Virus record (IMG/VR): IMGVR_UViG_3300030012_003299
Location: 1-42,809 of that record
Strand: one strand, 5' to 3'
Length of the DNA stretch: 42,809 bases
From: a virus
The position numbers and the translations under genes were made by a program. Shown here piece after piece: positions 1 through 10,600 of this stretch (within the stretch, counting starts at the first letter, position 1; the number at the start of each line of letters is the position of its first letter). The notes under the pieces were generated by a model, which made no database searches, was not told where the DNA came from, and saw only the letters and a list, made by a program, of their open reading frames with translations.

Positions 1-279
1 GCTACAACTATTTACACAGCACCTGGTGGTACAACAGGAGTTATTCATGCAGTTTACATCAGTAATGTAGATGGAACGAATGATGCAACCATAGATTTGT
101 ATGTAACGGATACAAGCGCTGGTTCTGATTTCTACATTATGAAAACAGTAGACGTACCAGCAGATTCAACTCTTGTTATTGAGAAACCTATTAATTTAGA
201 AGCTGGTGATGTACTAAAAGCTGTTGCTTCGGCAGCTGGTGATTTACAAGCTTTTGCGAGTGTGTTGGAAATAACATAA
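1..279 (+). CDS. Small phage virion-associated protein, 5' end outside window
   Basis: The frame is open from the first base, so the gene starts upstream; 92 residues are visible before TAA at 277-279. An internal ATG at 97 is in frame, but the sequence before it (TTIYTAPGGTTGVIHAVYIS) continues the same fold and makes that start unlikely. The pattern is a small beta-rich domain: an opening 'TxIYTAP', a central 'NVDGTNDATIDLYVTD', then 'VPADSTLVIEKPINLEAGD' and the ending 'ASVLEIT'. Similar short proteins sit beside tail fibre and structural genes in many marine phages and are usually annotated only as structural or hypothetical. The next gene starts two bases after the stop, so the two are probably co-translated. 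Virion role is inferred from family likeness and position; the exact place in the particle is unknown. Confidence 0.6.
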   Translation, partial: ATTIYTAPGGTTGVIHAVYISNVDGTNDATIDLYVTDTSAGSDFYIMKTVDVPADSTLVIEKPINLEAGDVLKAVASAAGDLQAFASVLEIT

Positions 280-280
280 T

Positions 281-1573
281 ATGGCAAACCTAAAATACAT
301 AGGTAAAAATATTTTAAATCACGACCTTGAAGTTAGGAAAGGTAATGTTAGTGGTTCATCTAGCTCTACTGGTTCTTTTGGACTAGCTCAAATAGGTGGT
401 ACGGATATTAATCCAACCGGTGTTGCTCGTGACCAAGTTCTAAAATTTAACGGAACCAAATTTGTTCCTGCCGCTTTTGATGCTACCTTTGTATTCACAA
501 TAGCAGATTTTGATATGAATGATTCTACATCACCACAATTAATTGGAACAGGCTCGTGGAAAGGTGTGGGAGATCTTACATTTACAGCAACTTACAACAA
601 CGGCCCACCTGATGGGTTCAATGGTAGTTCGGAAGGTGCACCAAAAATTCAAGGTTTCGTAGATGGTTCGGTAAGTAGCTCCTATGATATGTTTCCGTTA
701 AGTTCAAGTTTTTCTACAGGTACTAATCCTATGGTTATTACTTATCCACCAAATGCTAACGATGATATAAGATTTAAATTATTTGCTTCTGCTGGAACCG
801 ATACCGATGATGATTTTACAGACCAAAGGATATATTTTAGAAACCAATTTGTTTACGGAGAGTTAAGTAAAAACAACGGATTCAATCAAGCAGACATAAG
901 AACACTAGCAGCAGCTAATAGTATTACGGGTACTGATACAACACGAACACTTTCTGGATTATCCATCGGTGATTCAAATTATTTATCATTTGCACATAGA
1001 ACTGGTGATACAAATGTTACACAGGTGTATTGTGGTAATAATCCAAATAGATTGACTGTTGCTATGGATAGAACAGATGCTACCACTAAAACACCTTTGA
1101 GAGAAACAGTAAGTTATCTTAATACTGCTGGATACACAGAAAACTTTTTTGTATATGCTAGTAAGATACCGAATGTAGATGCACATTCCACTACCTTTGT
1201 GACTAGTACTAATAATCAGATAAGAAATTATATTTATTGGGGTACTGGTTCAGCATGGGTTAACAATGAAGCTAGTGTAGAATCACTAACGAACAAAAAC
1301 ACTTCATACGATGATGGTTCGATAACCGGTAATACGTTATCTGTTGGTTCATTTACAAATCAGTATGTGATAGTAGCAATACCAAACAGATATGGTGATA
1401 ATGATAGTGAGTACCAATTAAAGGATAACAGTACAAATTTACCATTTGCATTTAACCAACAATCAGATGTCACAGTGACAAATGCTGTAGGGTTTCAAGA
1501 GGACTATAGTGTGTATAGGTCAACTAATAAATTAACAATGACTAATGCTACTGTATTAGTGGATACAGTGTAG
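281..1573 (+). CDS. Tail fibre-like structural protein (430 aa)
   Basis: The protein is 430 residues from ATG at 281 to TAG at 1571-1573. Residues 24-34 (SGSSSSTGSFG) match the linker that recurs through the giant fibre genes downstream, which places it in the same appendage system. After the linker comes a unique beta-rich region (about 60-260) and a C-terminal domain (about 270-430) with 'SLTNKNTSYDDGS', 'NTLSVGSFTNQYVIVAIPNR', 'FAFNQQSDVTVTNA' and 'YSVYRSTNKLT'. I recall such C-terminal domains from the ends of other phage fibre or appendage proteins; no enzymatic motif is visible. The gene starts two bases after the preceding stop and is followed nine bases later, in the same frame, by the first giant fibre gene. 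It may be a receptor-binding tip or an adaptor; both are inference. Confidence 0.6.
   Translation: MANLKYIGKNILNHDLEVRKGNVSGSSSSTGSFGLAQIGGTDINPTGVARDQVLKFNGTKFVPAAFDATFVFTIADFDMNDSTSPQLIGTGSWKGVGDLTFTATYNNGPPDGFNGSSEGAPKIQGFVDGSVSSSYDMFPLSSSFSTGTNPMVITYPPNANDDIRFKLFASAGTDTDDDFTDQRIYFRNQFVYGELSKNNGFNQADIRTLAAANSITGTDTTRTLSGLSIGDSNYLSFAHRTGDTNVTQVYCGNNPNRLTVAMDRTDATTKTPLRETVSYLNTAGYTENFFVYASKIPNVDAHSTTFVTSTNNQIRNYIYWGTGSAWVNNEASVESLTNKNTSYDDGSITGNTLSVGSFTNQYVIVAIPNRYGDNDSEYQLKDNSTNLPFAFNQQSDVTVTNAVGFQEDYSVYRSTNKLTMTNATVLVDTV
350..382 (+). repeat. Single copy of the fibre linker repeat
   Basis: These 33 bases encode SGSSSSTGSFG, a diverged copy of the linker repeated 12 times in the gene at 1583-7603 and 5 times in the gene at 21953-28468. 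At the DNA level it keeps the agtggttcatc start but differs in the middle (tagctctact). Confidence 0.75.
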
Positions 1574-1582
1574 GAAGATATA

Positions 1583-4500
1583 ATGGGTGTAAAAGTAACA
1601 GGACAATTTGAACCAGCCGGTGATTTTTCGATAGTAGACGGAAAAGATGTTTCGGGAAATATTACCGGTAGTAATATAAGTTCAAGCGGACAGATAGAAG
1701 CAGCTAGTATTGGAACAAACTTAGCCAGTATTATTAGTGGTTCTACACCATTTAATGCTGCTGCCGTAAGTGGTTCACTTGGTTCTAACGCAACATTAAT
1801 AAGAAGTTTAACAGCAGTTGGTATTAGTGGTTCTGTAACATCTGTAAGTGCAAGTATTGCAACCGATATAAATACATTTAGAGATGGGACTGCAACAAAA
1901 ATAAGTGGTTCAGCTACATCAACTGGTTCGTTTGGTCATATGAAAATCGGAAAAATAATGCCAGTTGGTGGATTAGACAATCCAAATACCCAAAATATCA
2001 GATTTGATTCTAATGGTTTGACTAGTCAGGCTGATGGTGAAAATGTCATAACAACTACAGACAATGGTGTAGTAGAGATTACTGATGTGGTTACTATCGC
2101 ACCTGAATTGACAGTCAAAAGTTCATATAATCATCTGACTCGTCAGAGTGGAGTAAATGTTGGTTTTATAGGTGATGGACAAATAACTGCGATTAGGTCA
2201 GGCAGTACAGCAGGACAAACCACAACTATCGCGATGAGAAATAGTGCTGAAATTCTTGGTCAATTCCAAACTGTTAACGGAATAGATGGAATAGACACGT
2301 ATGCTGGTCATGATTATCTAACCACAAGACTCAGAAGAAATGAGTTTCAAATTACTGGTTCGTTTAAAGTAAGTGGTTCAAATGTAACCATCGATGATAC
2401 GGGAACAGTAAGTGGTTCATCAACCTCAACTGGTTCGTTTGGTGCGGGTTTTATTGATAATAAGTTGGGTATTGGCACCACAAGTCCTGTAGAAGCTCTT
2501 CATGTTGCTGGTAAGGCTTATATAAGAAGAACAGGAACTGCTACTGCTCATGGTGATACAGATTTATTTGTAGCAGATTCAACTGCTGGTGGTTCTTATG
2601 GTCAAATACAAATATTAGGTGGAGCTAGTGGAGCAAGTTTACTTTACTTCTCCGATACGAATAGTTATTCCGTTGGTGGTATAAGGTACTTTCATAGTGA
2701 TAACAGAATGAACTTTAGAGCTAATGATACTGATATATTAGACATTACATCAACAAAAATAAGTGGTTCATCAACCTCAACTGGTTCGTTTGGTTCGGTT
2801 CATATACCAGATAAGATTGGAATAGGCACAACTGCTCCTAACTCTATGTTGCATGTAGATGGTGGAGATATTCGTCTATCTACTAATAAGAAAATATATT
2901 TTCACGACACCAACGATTACAACTATTTACATTTTCATGCAGGTAGATTAAAGTTAGGATATACTGCTGACGCCATTCAGATTGACATGAATGGAACTTC
3001 TGTTAAAACCATTGAGATGCAGGCTAGTTCTGATTTTAGATTATTAGGAAAAAGTAATAAAGATATTATACTAGAACCACAAGGAACTGGTATTGTTCAC
3101 GTAAAAGGTGCGATAAGCGGCTCTTCATTAGATGTAACTGGTAACATAAGAGCAGTAGGTGATGTGATAGCAGAAAGATACATCGTATCATCTTCGGTTA
3201 CACATCTCACACAATCATTCAGCAGTGGTTCAACCATATTTGGTGATAGCGCTGACGATACTCATCTATTTATTGGTAGTAAGATAAGTGGTTCATCAAA
3301 CTTAACTGGTTCGTTTGGTAAAATAGATTTTAGAGGTACTGGTGAAAAAGTATTTTTGAAATATAATCACGGTAGTAATGCTAATTTAAATGTTGGGTTA
3401 AAACATTTTGATAATGGTAGTGGTGGTCAATTTGCTATTGTTGGTGGTAGTACCCTTCAAAATAGAGTAGCAACTTTTCAATATAGTGGTGGTGCACCAA
3501 GATTAGGTATAGGTGTAACTAATCCTACCAATTCATCATTAGCAATATCAGCTCCAGCGGATAACGATATACAATTGGATGTATCTACTGGTGGTAACGG
3601 TTACTATGGATTAGGGATGGCTAATAGTGGTCAACATCGTTACCTACTTGGTAATACTTACTCAACTACCACGACACGATTTAGTATTACAGCTGGTGGT
3701 CTTACAACTGCTCATGATAGAATAACTATATACAATGCACTTGGAAATGGTAGAGAACATTATGTTGGTATAAACAAAGGAGCTACAAATCCAGCACATT
3801 CATTAGATGTATCTGGTAGTATAGTTTTTGCTAATGGAACACAAGCAGTTCAGATAAGCGGTTCAGCATCCTCAACTGGTTCGTTTGGTGATGGTCATTT
3901 TGCTAAAAAATTAGGTATAGGTACTGTATCAATACCACATGGTGGAGTCGGTGGCGGTAGATTATCCATAAATGGAGCAGATTCGAATGTAGCGAATGGC
4001 CCAGCTTTACAAATGACTACTGACTCTGATGACTATCCATTATTTTCTGTTTTACCTTATGCTCATGATAATGTAGCTGTTTATTTCGATGGATACAATC
4101 AGGGTGGTGGTAATAAATCATCGGACGCTGGTTCTACCTATCGTATACACAAAGTATCAGATGAATTAAGATTCGGAGTTGATTCTGGTGTGAGTGCTGG
4201 TTCAACAGCTACTTACGAAAACATTTTGGTTTTTGATACAAGCAAAAATATAGAGATAGGTGGTAACATAAGCGGTTCATCAACCTCAACTGGTTCGTTT
4301 GGTCAACTTGATGTTGCTCGTAACGCTGTAGTAGATAATAAGTTATTGGTAAATACCACCAACGATGCTCGTAGTCATGTTATTATAGCTAATGGTACAA
4401 TAGGAGGTCCTACTTTTAGTGGTACATATATAGATGCTAGAAGTGGTAATCTTAAATTATCAGCAAATAATGATGTACAATCTCAAAAGAGTATTATACC

Positions 4501-7500
4501 TGGTTACGATTACACGACTGTTAATGCTCGTGATTTAGGTTCAACTACTTACAGATGGAACGACATACATTTTGGTGGAGATATAAGTGGCTCATCAACT
4601 ACAACTGGTTCGTTTGGTTATGGTCACTTTGCTAGTAAGTTAGGCATTGGAACTACATCGCCCTCAAATGAGCTTCATGTTGTTGGTGATTTTTTATTAG
4701 ATAATTCTACTCCAGCTATGACAATGAAAAATGGTAGTACATTTTTTAATGAGTTTAAAGTTATTAGTGGTAATCACACAATATTAAAAACAAGTGGTGC
4801 ACAAGATTTAATATTTGGTACTGCTGATACAGAAAGATTTAGGTTAACTACCACTTCATTAAACTTTACCGATGGTATAAACATAAGTGGTTCAGCAACA
4901 TCAACTGGTTCGTTTGGTAATCTTAGGGTTGGTGATGTCGAAGGTGCTGAAAACAGATATGTATCTTTTGGTGGTGACGCTGGACTAAAGATAGGTTACG
5001 CTCAATCAGGTTTCTTAGCTAGTACAGGTGCTTCCTCAGATGGTGCTGATGCAGAAATAGTAATGACAGGAACTGGTGGTTCAGCGCCATTTAACCAACA
5101 TGGTAGTATCGTATATAAGACAAGAGCGGTAGATGCGATAGCAAGAAGTTCACATATATTCTACACAGGTAGAACATCTGCTGAAAGAGTAAGGATTGAC
5201 CACGATGGTAATTTGGGTATAGGCACAGCTGCTCCCTACTATAAAGGTCATATATCGTTTGATAATTCCACAACAGCGTTTAGTGGTGGTAGTAATGGAA
5301 ATTGGGGTGGTGACGGACTGAGAATCGAGAATACTAATAGTACAGTAGATACAAAAGCAACCTTACAATTAAGAGCATATGATTTTGACGCTTTTATATC
5401 CGCAGTTAAGAAGTCAGGTGCTAATACAGGTGAAATACAATTTACTGTAGATAATCATCCAAATTTAAATCAAATCCTTACATTAACAAAAACAAAAATA
5501 AGTGGTTCAGCATCCTCAACTGGTTCGTTTGCTAAAGGATTTATTGCTGATGGTCTTACCATTGGTGGAGACAGCACATTCATTGATAGTAAACTTAATG
5601 TTACCGATGGACATATAAGATTAGACAATCTTAAAAAAATACATTGGAATGGGACTAACAATGGTATAAGAGGAACTTCAAGTGGATACTTAGAGTTCAT
5701 GACTGGTAACTCTGTTAGGATGAAGGTTGCTAGTGATATTACATTTCCAAATGCTACAAAGATAAGTGGTTCATCAACATCAACCGGTTCGTTTGGTCAT
5801 CTTCATGTTGCTGCACAAGGAAGTACTTATCTAGCGACATTAGGAAATGATGGTCTTAGTGTAAAGGGTAGTAGTAATAGTACTGGTACAAACTTTAGAG
5901 TTAGAGATGGTAGTGGTAATACTAGATTTAATGTTCATGGTTATGGACAAACTGGTATAGGAACAGATTCTGCTCAAACAATGTTGCATATAAAATATGT
6001 TCATTCCTCTTTGAATAGTCTTGGTGAATACATTAGATTACAAGATAATTCAAACTATTCTGGTTCTATTGGATTAGGTTCAAATGGTACTTTAAAATTA
6101 ATGCCACAAGGTGGGGATGTTAATATAGCTAGTGAAGGTTCGAGTGCTGGTAATCTTACTGTTGATGGTAAGGTTCATATTGGTTCTTCAAATACACCCA
6201 CCAATGAGTTACAAGTAGTAGGTACTATAGAAGCTAGTGGAAACATAAGTGGTTCATCAACCTCAACTGGTTCGTTTGGTAAACTTAGTGTTAAGAATAC
6301 AGATTATGGTGGTATGATTGAATGGGGTAATGCTTATCCAGCACGAATATACAATCCAAGTGATAGTTTTGTAACTCTTTTAGACACAGCAGCTGATTTC
6401 AAGCTTCAAGCTAGACATGTTACTATTCAAAATAATGATGGAAACGATACATTGTATCTTCAGAACAATAGTGAACCAAAGATATACGCTAGTACAGGAA
6501 GTTTTCAAATATTAGCTGGTACAACATCTGTTGCTGATGGTGGTTCAAAAGATAGTGGTGGTGGATTTGGGTTCTTAACAGTAGGTTCGACTCACGCACA
6601 TATTTTTGCTACAGCATACAGACCTGGTGGTAATACTGGAAACTACGGAGTTCAATTTCATAATTCTTATGCAAATAAAGCTACAGGTTCTTTACTTATC
6701 AAAGATTCTGCTAAGATTGACCTTTTAACATTAGATGGTGCTATAATAAGTGGCTCATCAACCTCAACTGGTTCGTTTGGTAGGGTAGAAGCTACATCGA
6801 TATCAGCTAGTCTGTATCAAGGTCAAATCGGTTCTCGTTTTGTTCATTCACAGACTTCGGATTCTGCTACTTGGGTTATAAATCATAACATAGGACAGAA
6901 GTATCCTGTGGTTACTGTCTATGATGATAATGACCAGATGATACTACCTCAAAACGGTGTGGCTAATGACTCCGATACATTTACCCTGACATTCAATGAA
7001 GCCATACAGGGTAAGGCTGTAGTATCCGTTGGTGGTATCGGAACCAATGCTGGTGCTAACTACATCCATACACAAGGTGCCTCTTCTACGAATTGGAGAG
7101 TTACCCATAGTTTAAGTCAACAGTATCCAAATGTAACTGTTTACGATGATAATGACCAAGTAATCATACCCGAAAGTATCACAGCTGCTAGTTCAAATGA
7201 GATGGATATTACTTTCTCAAGCGGAAAGACAGGTTACGCAAACTTTTCAATCGGTAGCGGAATACCGAACATAAGTGCAGAAAATGCTGGTAAGGTTCTA
7301 AAGGTAAGGTCAGGCGGACAAGGTGTGGAATGGTCACCAACATCAAACGATGTTTCGGGTTCGATGTCCGTATCGGGTAGTATCACACCAACGATAGATA
7401 ACTTTCATAACTTAGGTTCAGCTACCCATAGATGGGCTAATCTACATACCGGTGATATTCAACTATCCAACGAAGGAACGGAAGGAAATGAAGTAGATGG

Positions 7501-7603
7501 AACAACAGGCTCTTGGACAATACAGGAAGGTGAGGATGACTTATATTTATTGAATAGGAAGAATGGTAAAAAGTACAAATTTAAATTAGAGGAGATTACC
7601 TAA
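1583..7603 (+). CDS. Giant modular tail fibre protein (2006 aa)
   Basis: The ATG at 1583 is preceded by an AGGAAG ribosome binding site that overlaps the previous stop. Twelve copies of an 11-residue linker close to SGSSTSTGSFG (residues 108, 277, 394, 569, 759, 897, 1002, 1102, 1307, 1395, 1556 and 1723) cut the protein into modules of about 90-205 residues. Several modules open with the fibre signature LGIGTTSP...LHV (for example 'KLGIGTTSPSNELHVVG'). Around residues 527-567 lies a motif 'SSSVTHLTQSFSSGS...FGDSADDTH' that stands at the N termini of the next giant proteins. Near the C terminus a 74-residue unit is duplicated (from residues 1753 and 1827; 'YPxVTVYDDNDQ'), followed by 'SWTIQEGEDDLYLLNRKNGK', an ending I know from cyanophage-type fibre proteins. 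There is no S74 domain. It is most likely a trimeric, beta-structured fibre; the receptor is unknown. Confidence 0.8.
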   Translation: MGVKVTGQFEPAGDFSIVDGKDVSGNITGSNISSSGQIEAASIGTNLASIISGSTPFNAAAVSGSLGSNATLIRSLTAVGISGSVTSVSASIATDINTFRDGTATKISGSATSTGSFGHMKIGKIMPVGGLDNPNTQNIRFDSNGLTSQADGENVITTTDNGVVEITDVVTIAPELTVKSSYNHLTRQSGVNVGFIGDGQITAIRSGSTAGQTTTIAMRNSAEILGQFQTVNGIDGIDTYAGHDYLTTRLRRNEFQITGSFKVSGSNVTIDDTGTVSGSSTSTGSFGAGFIDNKLGIGTTSPVEALHVAGKAYIRRTGTATAHGDTDLFVADSTAGGSYGQIQILGGASGASLLYFSDTNSYSVGGIRYFHSDNRMNFRANDTDILDITSTKISGSSTSTGSFGSVHIPDKIGIGTTAPNSMLHVDGGDIRLSTNKKIYFHDTNDYNYLHFHAGRLKLGYTADAIQIDMNGTSVKTIEMQASSDFRLLGKSNKDIILEPQGTGIVHVKGAISGSSLDVTGNIRAVGDVIAERYIVSSSVTHLTQSFSSGSTIFGDSADDTHLFIGSKISGSSNLTGSFGKIDFRGTGEKVFLKYNHGSNANLNVGLKHFDNGSGGQFAIVGGSTLQNRVATFQYSGGAPRLGIGVTNPTNSSLAISAPADNDIQLDVSTGGNGYYGLGMANSGQHRYLLGNTYSTTTTRFSITAGGLTTAHDRITIYNALGNGREHYVGINKGATNPAHSLDVSGSIVFANGTQAVQISGSASSTGSFGDGHFAKKLGIGTVSIPHGGVGGGRLSINGADSNVANGPALQMTTDSDDYPLFSVLPYAHDNVAVYFDGYNQGGGNKSSDAGSTYRIHKVSDELRFGVDSGVSAGSTATYENILVFDTSKNIEIGGNISGSSTSTGSFGQLDVARNAVVDNKLLVNTTNDARSHVIIANGTIGGPTFSGTYIDARSGNLKLSANNDVQSQKSIIPGYDYTTVNARDLGSTTYRWNDIHFGGDISGSSTTTGSFGYGHFASKLGIGTTSPSNELHVVGDFLLDNSTPAMTMKNGSTFFNEFKVISGNHTILKTSGAQDLIFGTADTERFRLTTTSLNFTDGINISGSATSTGSFGNLRVGDVEGAENRYVSFGGDAGLKIGYAQSGFLASTGASSDGADAEIVMTGTGGSAPFNQHGSIVYKTRAVDAIARSSHIFYTGRTSAERVRIDHDGNLGIGTAAPYYKGHISFDNSTTAFSGGSNGNWGGDGLRIENTNSTVDTKATLQLRAYDFDAFISAVKKSGANTGEIQFTVDNHPNLNQILTLTKTKISGSASSTGSFAKGFIADGLTIGGDSTFIDSKLNVTDGHIRLDNLKKIHWNGTNNGIRGTSSGYLEFMTGNSVRMKVASDITFPNATKISGSSTSTGSFGHLHVAAQGSTYLATLGNDGLSVKGSSNSTGTNFRVRDGSGNTRFNVHGYGQTGIGTDSAQTMLHIKYVHSSLNSLGEYIRLQDNSNYSGSIGLGSNGTLKLMPQGGDVNIASEGSSAGNLTVDGKVHIGSSNTPTNELQVVGTIEASGNISGSSTSTGSFGKLSVKNTDYGGMIEWGNAYPARIYNPSDSFVTLLDTAADFKLQARHVTIQNNDGNDTLYLQNNSEPKIYASTGSFQILAGTTSVADGGSKDSGGGFGFLTVGSTHAHIFATAYRPGGNTGNYGVQFHNSYANKATGSLLIKDSAKIDLLTLDGAIISGSSTSTGSFGRVEATSISASLYQGQIGSRFVHSQTSDSATWVINHNIGQKYPVVTVYDDNDQMILPQNGVANDSDTFTLTFNEAIQGKAVVSVGGIGTNAGANYIHTQGASSTNWRVTHSLSQQYPNVTVYDDNDQVIIPESITAASSNEMDITFSSGKTGYANFSIGSGIPNISAENAGKVLKVRSGGQGVEWSPTSNDVSGSMSVSGSITPTIDNFHNLGSATHRWANLHTGDIQLSNEGTEGNEVDGTTGSWTIQEGEDDLYLLNRKNGKKYKFKLEEIT
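1904..6781 (+). repeat. Twelve dispersed 33-bp linker repeats
   Basis: Copies lie at 1904, 2411, 2762, 3287, 3857, 4271, 4586, 4886, 5501, 5765, 6248 and 6749, each 33 bases long, all in the coding frame. The core reads agtggttcatcaacctcaac followed by tggttcgtttggt, with few substitutions and usually with 'ata' (Ile) before it. Distances between copies are 263-615 bases and are unequal, so this is neither a tandem satellite nor a CRISPR array. The DNA is more alike than protein conservation alone would require. Confidence 0.9.
6839..7255 (+). repeat. Tandem duplication of a 74-residue fibre domain
   Basis: Two adjacent units begin at 6839 (residue 1753) and 7061 (residue 1827). They share the plan H-[ST]-Q, a Trp (ATWVINHNI versus TNWRVTHSL), YP[VN]VTVYDDNDQ and a closing beta pair (VVSVGG versus NFSIGS). 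They have diverged, so the duplication is not recent. Confidence 0.75.
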
Positions 7604-10600
7604 ATGGCTATTTTTAGTGGTGACATATTTGCAGAAAATTATACTGTATCTTCGTCTGTAACCAACGTTCAGATATCGTCTGTCTCAGGTTCCACGAAGT
7701 CCGGTGATACTGGTGACGACATACATCAGTTTACTGGTTCTCTATCTATAAGTGGTAGTAGTATCGCTCTAGGTGGTGTGAACAACAATGTTATTATAGG
7801 TAAAAATACAAATCTTAACATAAATCTTGCTTCAACAGGACTAACAGCTATAGGATTAAATGCTGCTGGTGGAAATGAAGGTACAGAACTTGCTGGTGAT
7901 AACATAACTACTATTGGTTCACAAGCTGGTAGGAATATGCAACAGAATCCACATAGAACCACATTAGTTGGTTCTCTTGCAGGTGGATCTTTAAGTGTAG
8001 GTGTTGATAATACTTTTGTAGGTGCTCTTGCCGGATATGCTTTAACTGTTGCGGATAGAAATGTTTTCGTAGGTTCATACGCAGGATACCAAACAGTAGA
8101 TGTAGATAACTCAGTTATCATAGGATATCAAGCTGGTTACGCAAATATGACATCAGCCGCAGACGGAACAATCGCTATTGGATATCAAGCAGGTTATGCT
8201 ATTACTTCAGGTGCTGGAAATACAGTAATTGGACATCAAGCAGGTTATAACACTACTGGTAATTATAATGTGATGTTAGGATACAACGCCGGTAAATCAA
8301 TCACGAGTGGGGAATCGAATATCGCTATAGGTTATGAAGCTGGTAAAGGTATAGCTGGTCAAAGTAATAGTATCGCTATAGGTATTCAAGCTATGGAATC
8401 TATCGGTGGTGGTGGTAGTAACGTTGCCATTGGAACTGAAGCTATGAAAAGTAGTGGTACGGCAACTGGAAATGACGCTTCACAAAACGTCGCCATAGGT
8501 TATAGAGCAGGTAAGGATATAAGCGATGGTGATAATAATGTTCTACTAGGTTATAATACTGCTCAAAATATAACCACTGGTTATCGTGATGTTGCAGTAG
8601 GTGCACAAGCTTTAGAAACTGAAACCACAGGATATCATATCGTAGCAATAGGTTACGATAGTATGAGACAAGCAGTTGGTGCTAATCAAACTGTAGCTAT
8701 AGGTCAAGCTTCTCTTGAGTATTATTCTATAGGTAATAATACAAGTCAACACACAACAGCAATCGGTGATACCGCTGGTAAGTATACTACCGGTTCCTAC
8801 AACACATTCGTGGGTTCAGCTGCTGGTCAAGGTGGAACAACTTCCGCTCCGTATAGTTCTGGTGAGAATAATGTTGCTGTAGGATATCAAGCTTTTGATG
8901 CTTTCACAGAAGGAAATCTAAATGTGGCAGTTGGTTATCGAGCATTAAGTGCTGAAACTATCGGTATATCCACAGTAGCAATAGGAGATAATGCTGGAGT
9001 TGCTCAGAATTTTGGAAGTCACGGTTCAACTTACAATACAATGGTTGGGAGTGGTGCAGGATTTTGGAACGTAACAGGTACTGGAAATACATATTTAGGT
9101 GCTGGTGCCGGTACAGGAGCTAGTGGTCAGTCAAATAATAACAACACCGCAGTCGGAAATGCTGCGCTAACTTCTATCACCACAGGAATTCAGAACACGA
9201 TTATGGGTGCTGGTGCAGGACGAAATATTACTACAGGAGGAAACAACGTAATCATCGGAAGGGTTGCTGCTTACGCTTCAACCGATGTGGATAAAACCGT
9301 GATAATCGGCGAACAGGCAGCTTACACTGGTAATATGACCTCTGCCGCAGATGGTACGGTTTCCATAGGTGCTAATGCTGGTAAAAATGTAACATCAGCA
9401 GCTCAAAGTACGTTTGTTGGCTTTGGTGCTGGTGCGAATGTAACTACAGGAAATTATAATACTGCCATTGGATACAATGCAGGTTCACAAGCACAAGACG
9501 ATACTAATAATACATTCGTTGGTCGTGCAGCAGGATATCATGTTGAAAGTGATGAAAATGTATTTATTGGTGGTGATGCTGGTTATGGTGCACAAGATAG
9601 TACAACAGGTTCACAGAATACCTCTATCGGTTATCGTTCAATGTATAGTCACACTACTGCTAATAAGAATGTAGCTGTTGGTGACCAAGCACTTCAACTC
9701 CTCACAACAGGTAATCAGAACGTATCCATAGGAATGAGAGCATCTCAGTATAACACCGTTGGTAGTAATACGGTTCATATCGGTATTGAAGCTGGTAGAT
9801 ACGCAACAGGTTCTCTCAACACATTCGTGGGTGCAAATGCAGGAAAAGGTGGAACAACATCTGCTCCTTATAGTTCAGGTGGTTCAAATACTGCACTCGG
9901 ATATGGAGCTCTTACTGGTTTCACAACTGGATATAACAACACAGCTATCGGATATCAAGCAGGTAACAGTTTAACCACAGCTGAAGAGAGTGTTTTTGTC
10001 GGATACTTTGCTGGTTACAACGCTACAGGAAGTAGTGGTTATGGTGTAGCAATCGGTTCTCAAGCAGGTAGAGAGCAAAAATTAGGAAGTAGTGTTTACA
10101 TAGGTAGAATGGCTGGATATAAACATGATGGTTCTGCAGATTACGCTGGTGGGAATAATATTGGAATAGGATACCAGACAATGTATGGTATAAAAGGAGG
10201 TGCTAAAGGTAACATTGCTATTGGAAGAAGTTCTGGTTTGGCCTTAGATGGACATGATGTAAGTAATGAAGCAAGTTGGAATGTCTTTTTGGGATATTTT
10301 GCTGGTAATAATGTGACAAGTGGAAGTTACAATGTAGCAATAGGTTCTCACTATGGTGGTGGTGCAATGTATAATCTTAAAGATGGAAACCAAAATGTCG
10401 CTATCGGTTATAATACGTTTCAAGGTGATGGTAGTGATGGTCAGAAACCTGAACTTAACGTAATGATTGGTGGTGGTGCAGGTAGTGGTGGTTCTCTGAT
10501 GAAAACACCTAGCAACAATGTTGGTATTGGTTACACCGCTATGAACAAATTAGTAGACCAAGATTATTCTGTCGGAATTGGATATCAAGCTGGTAGATAC

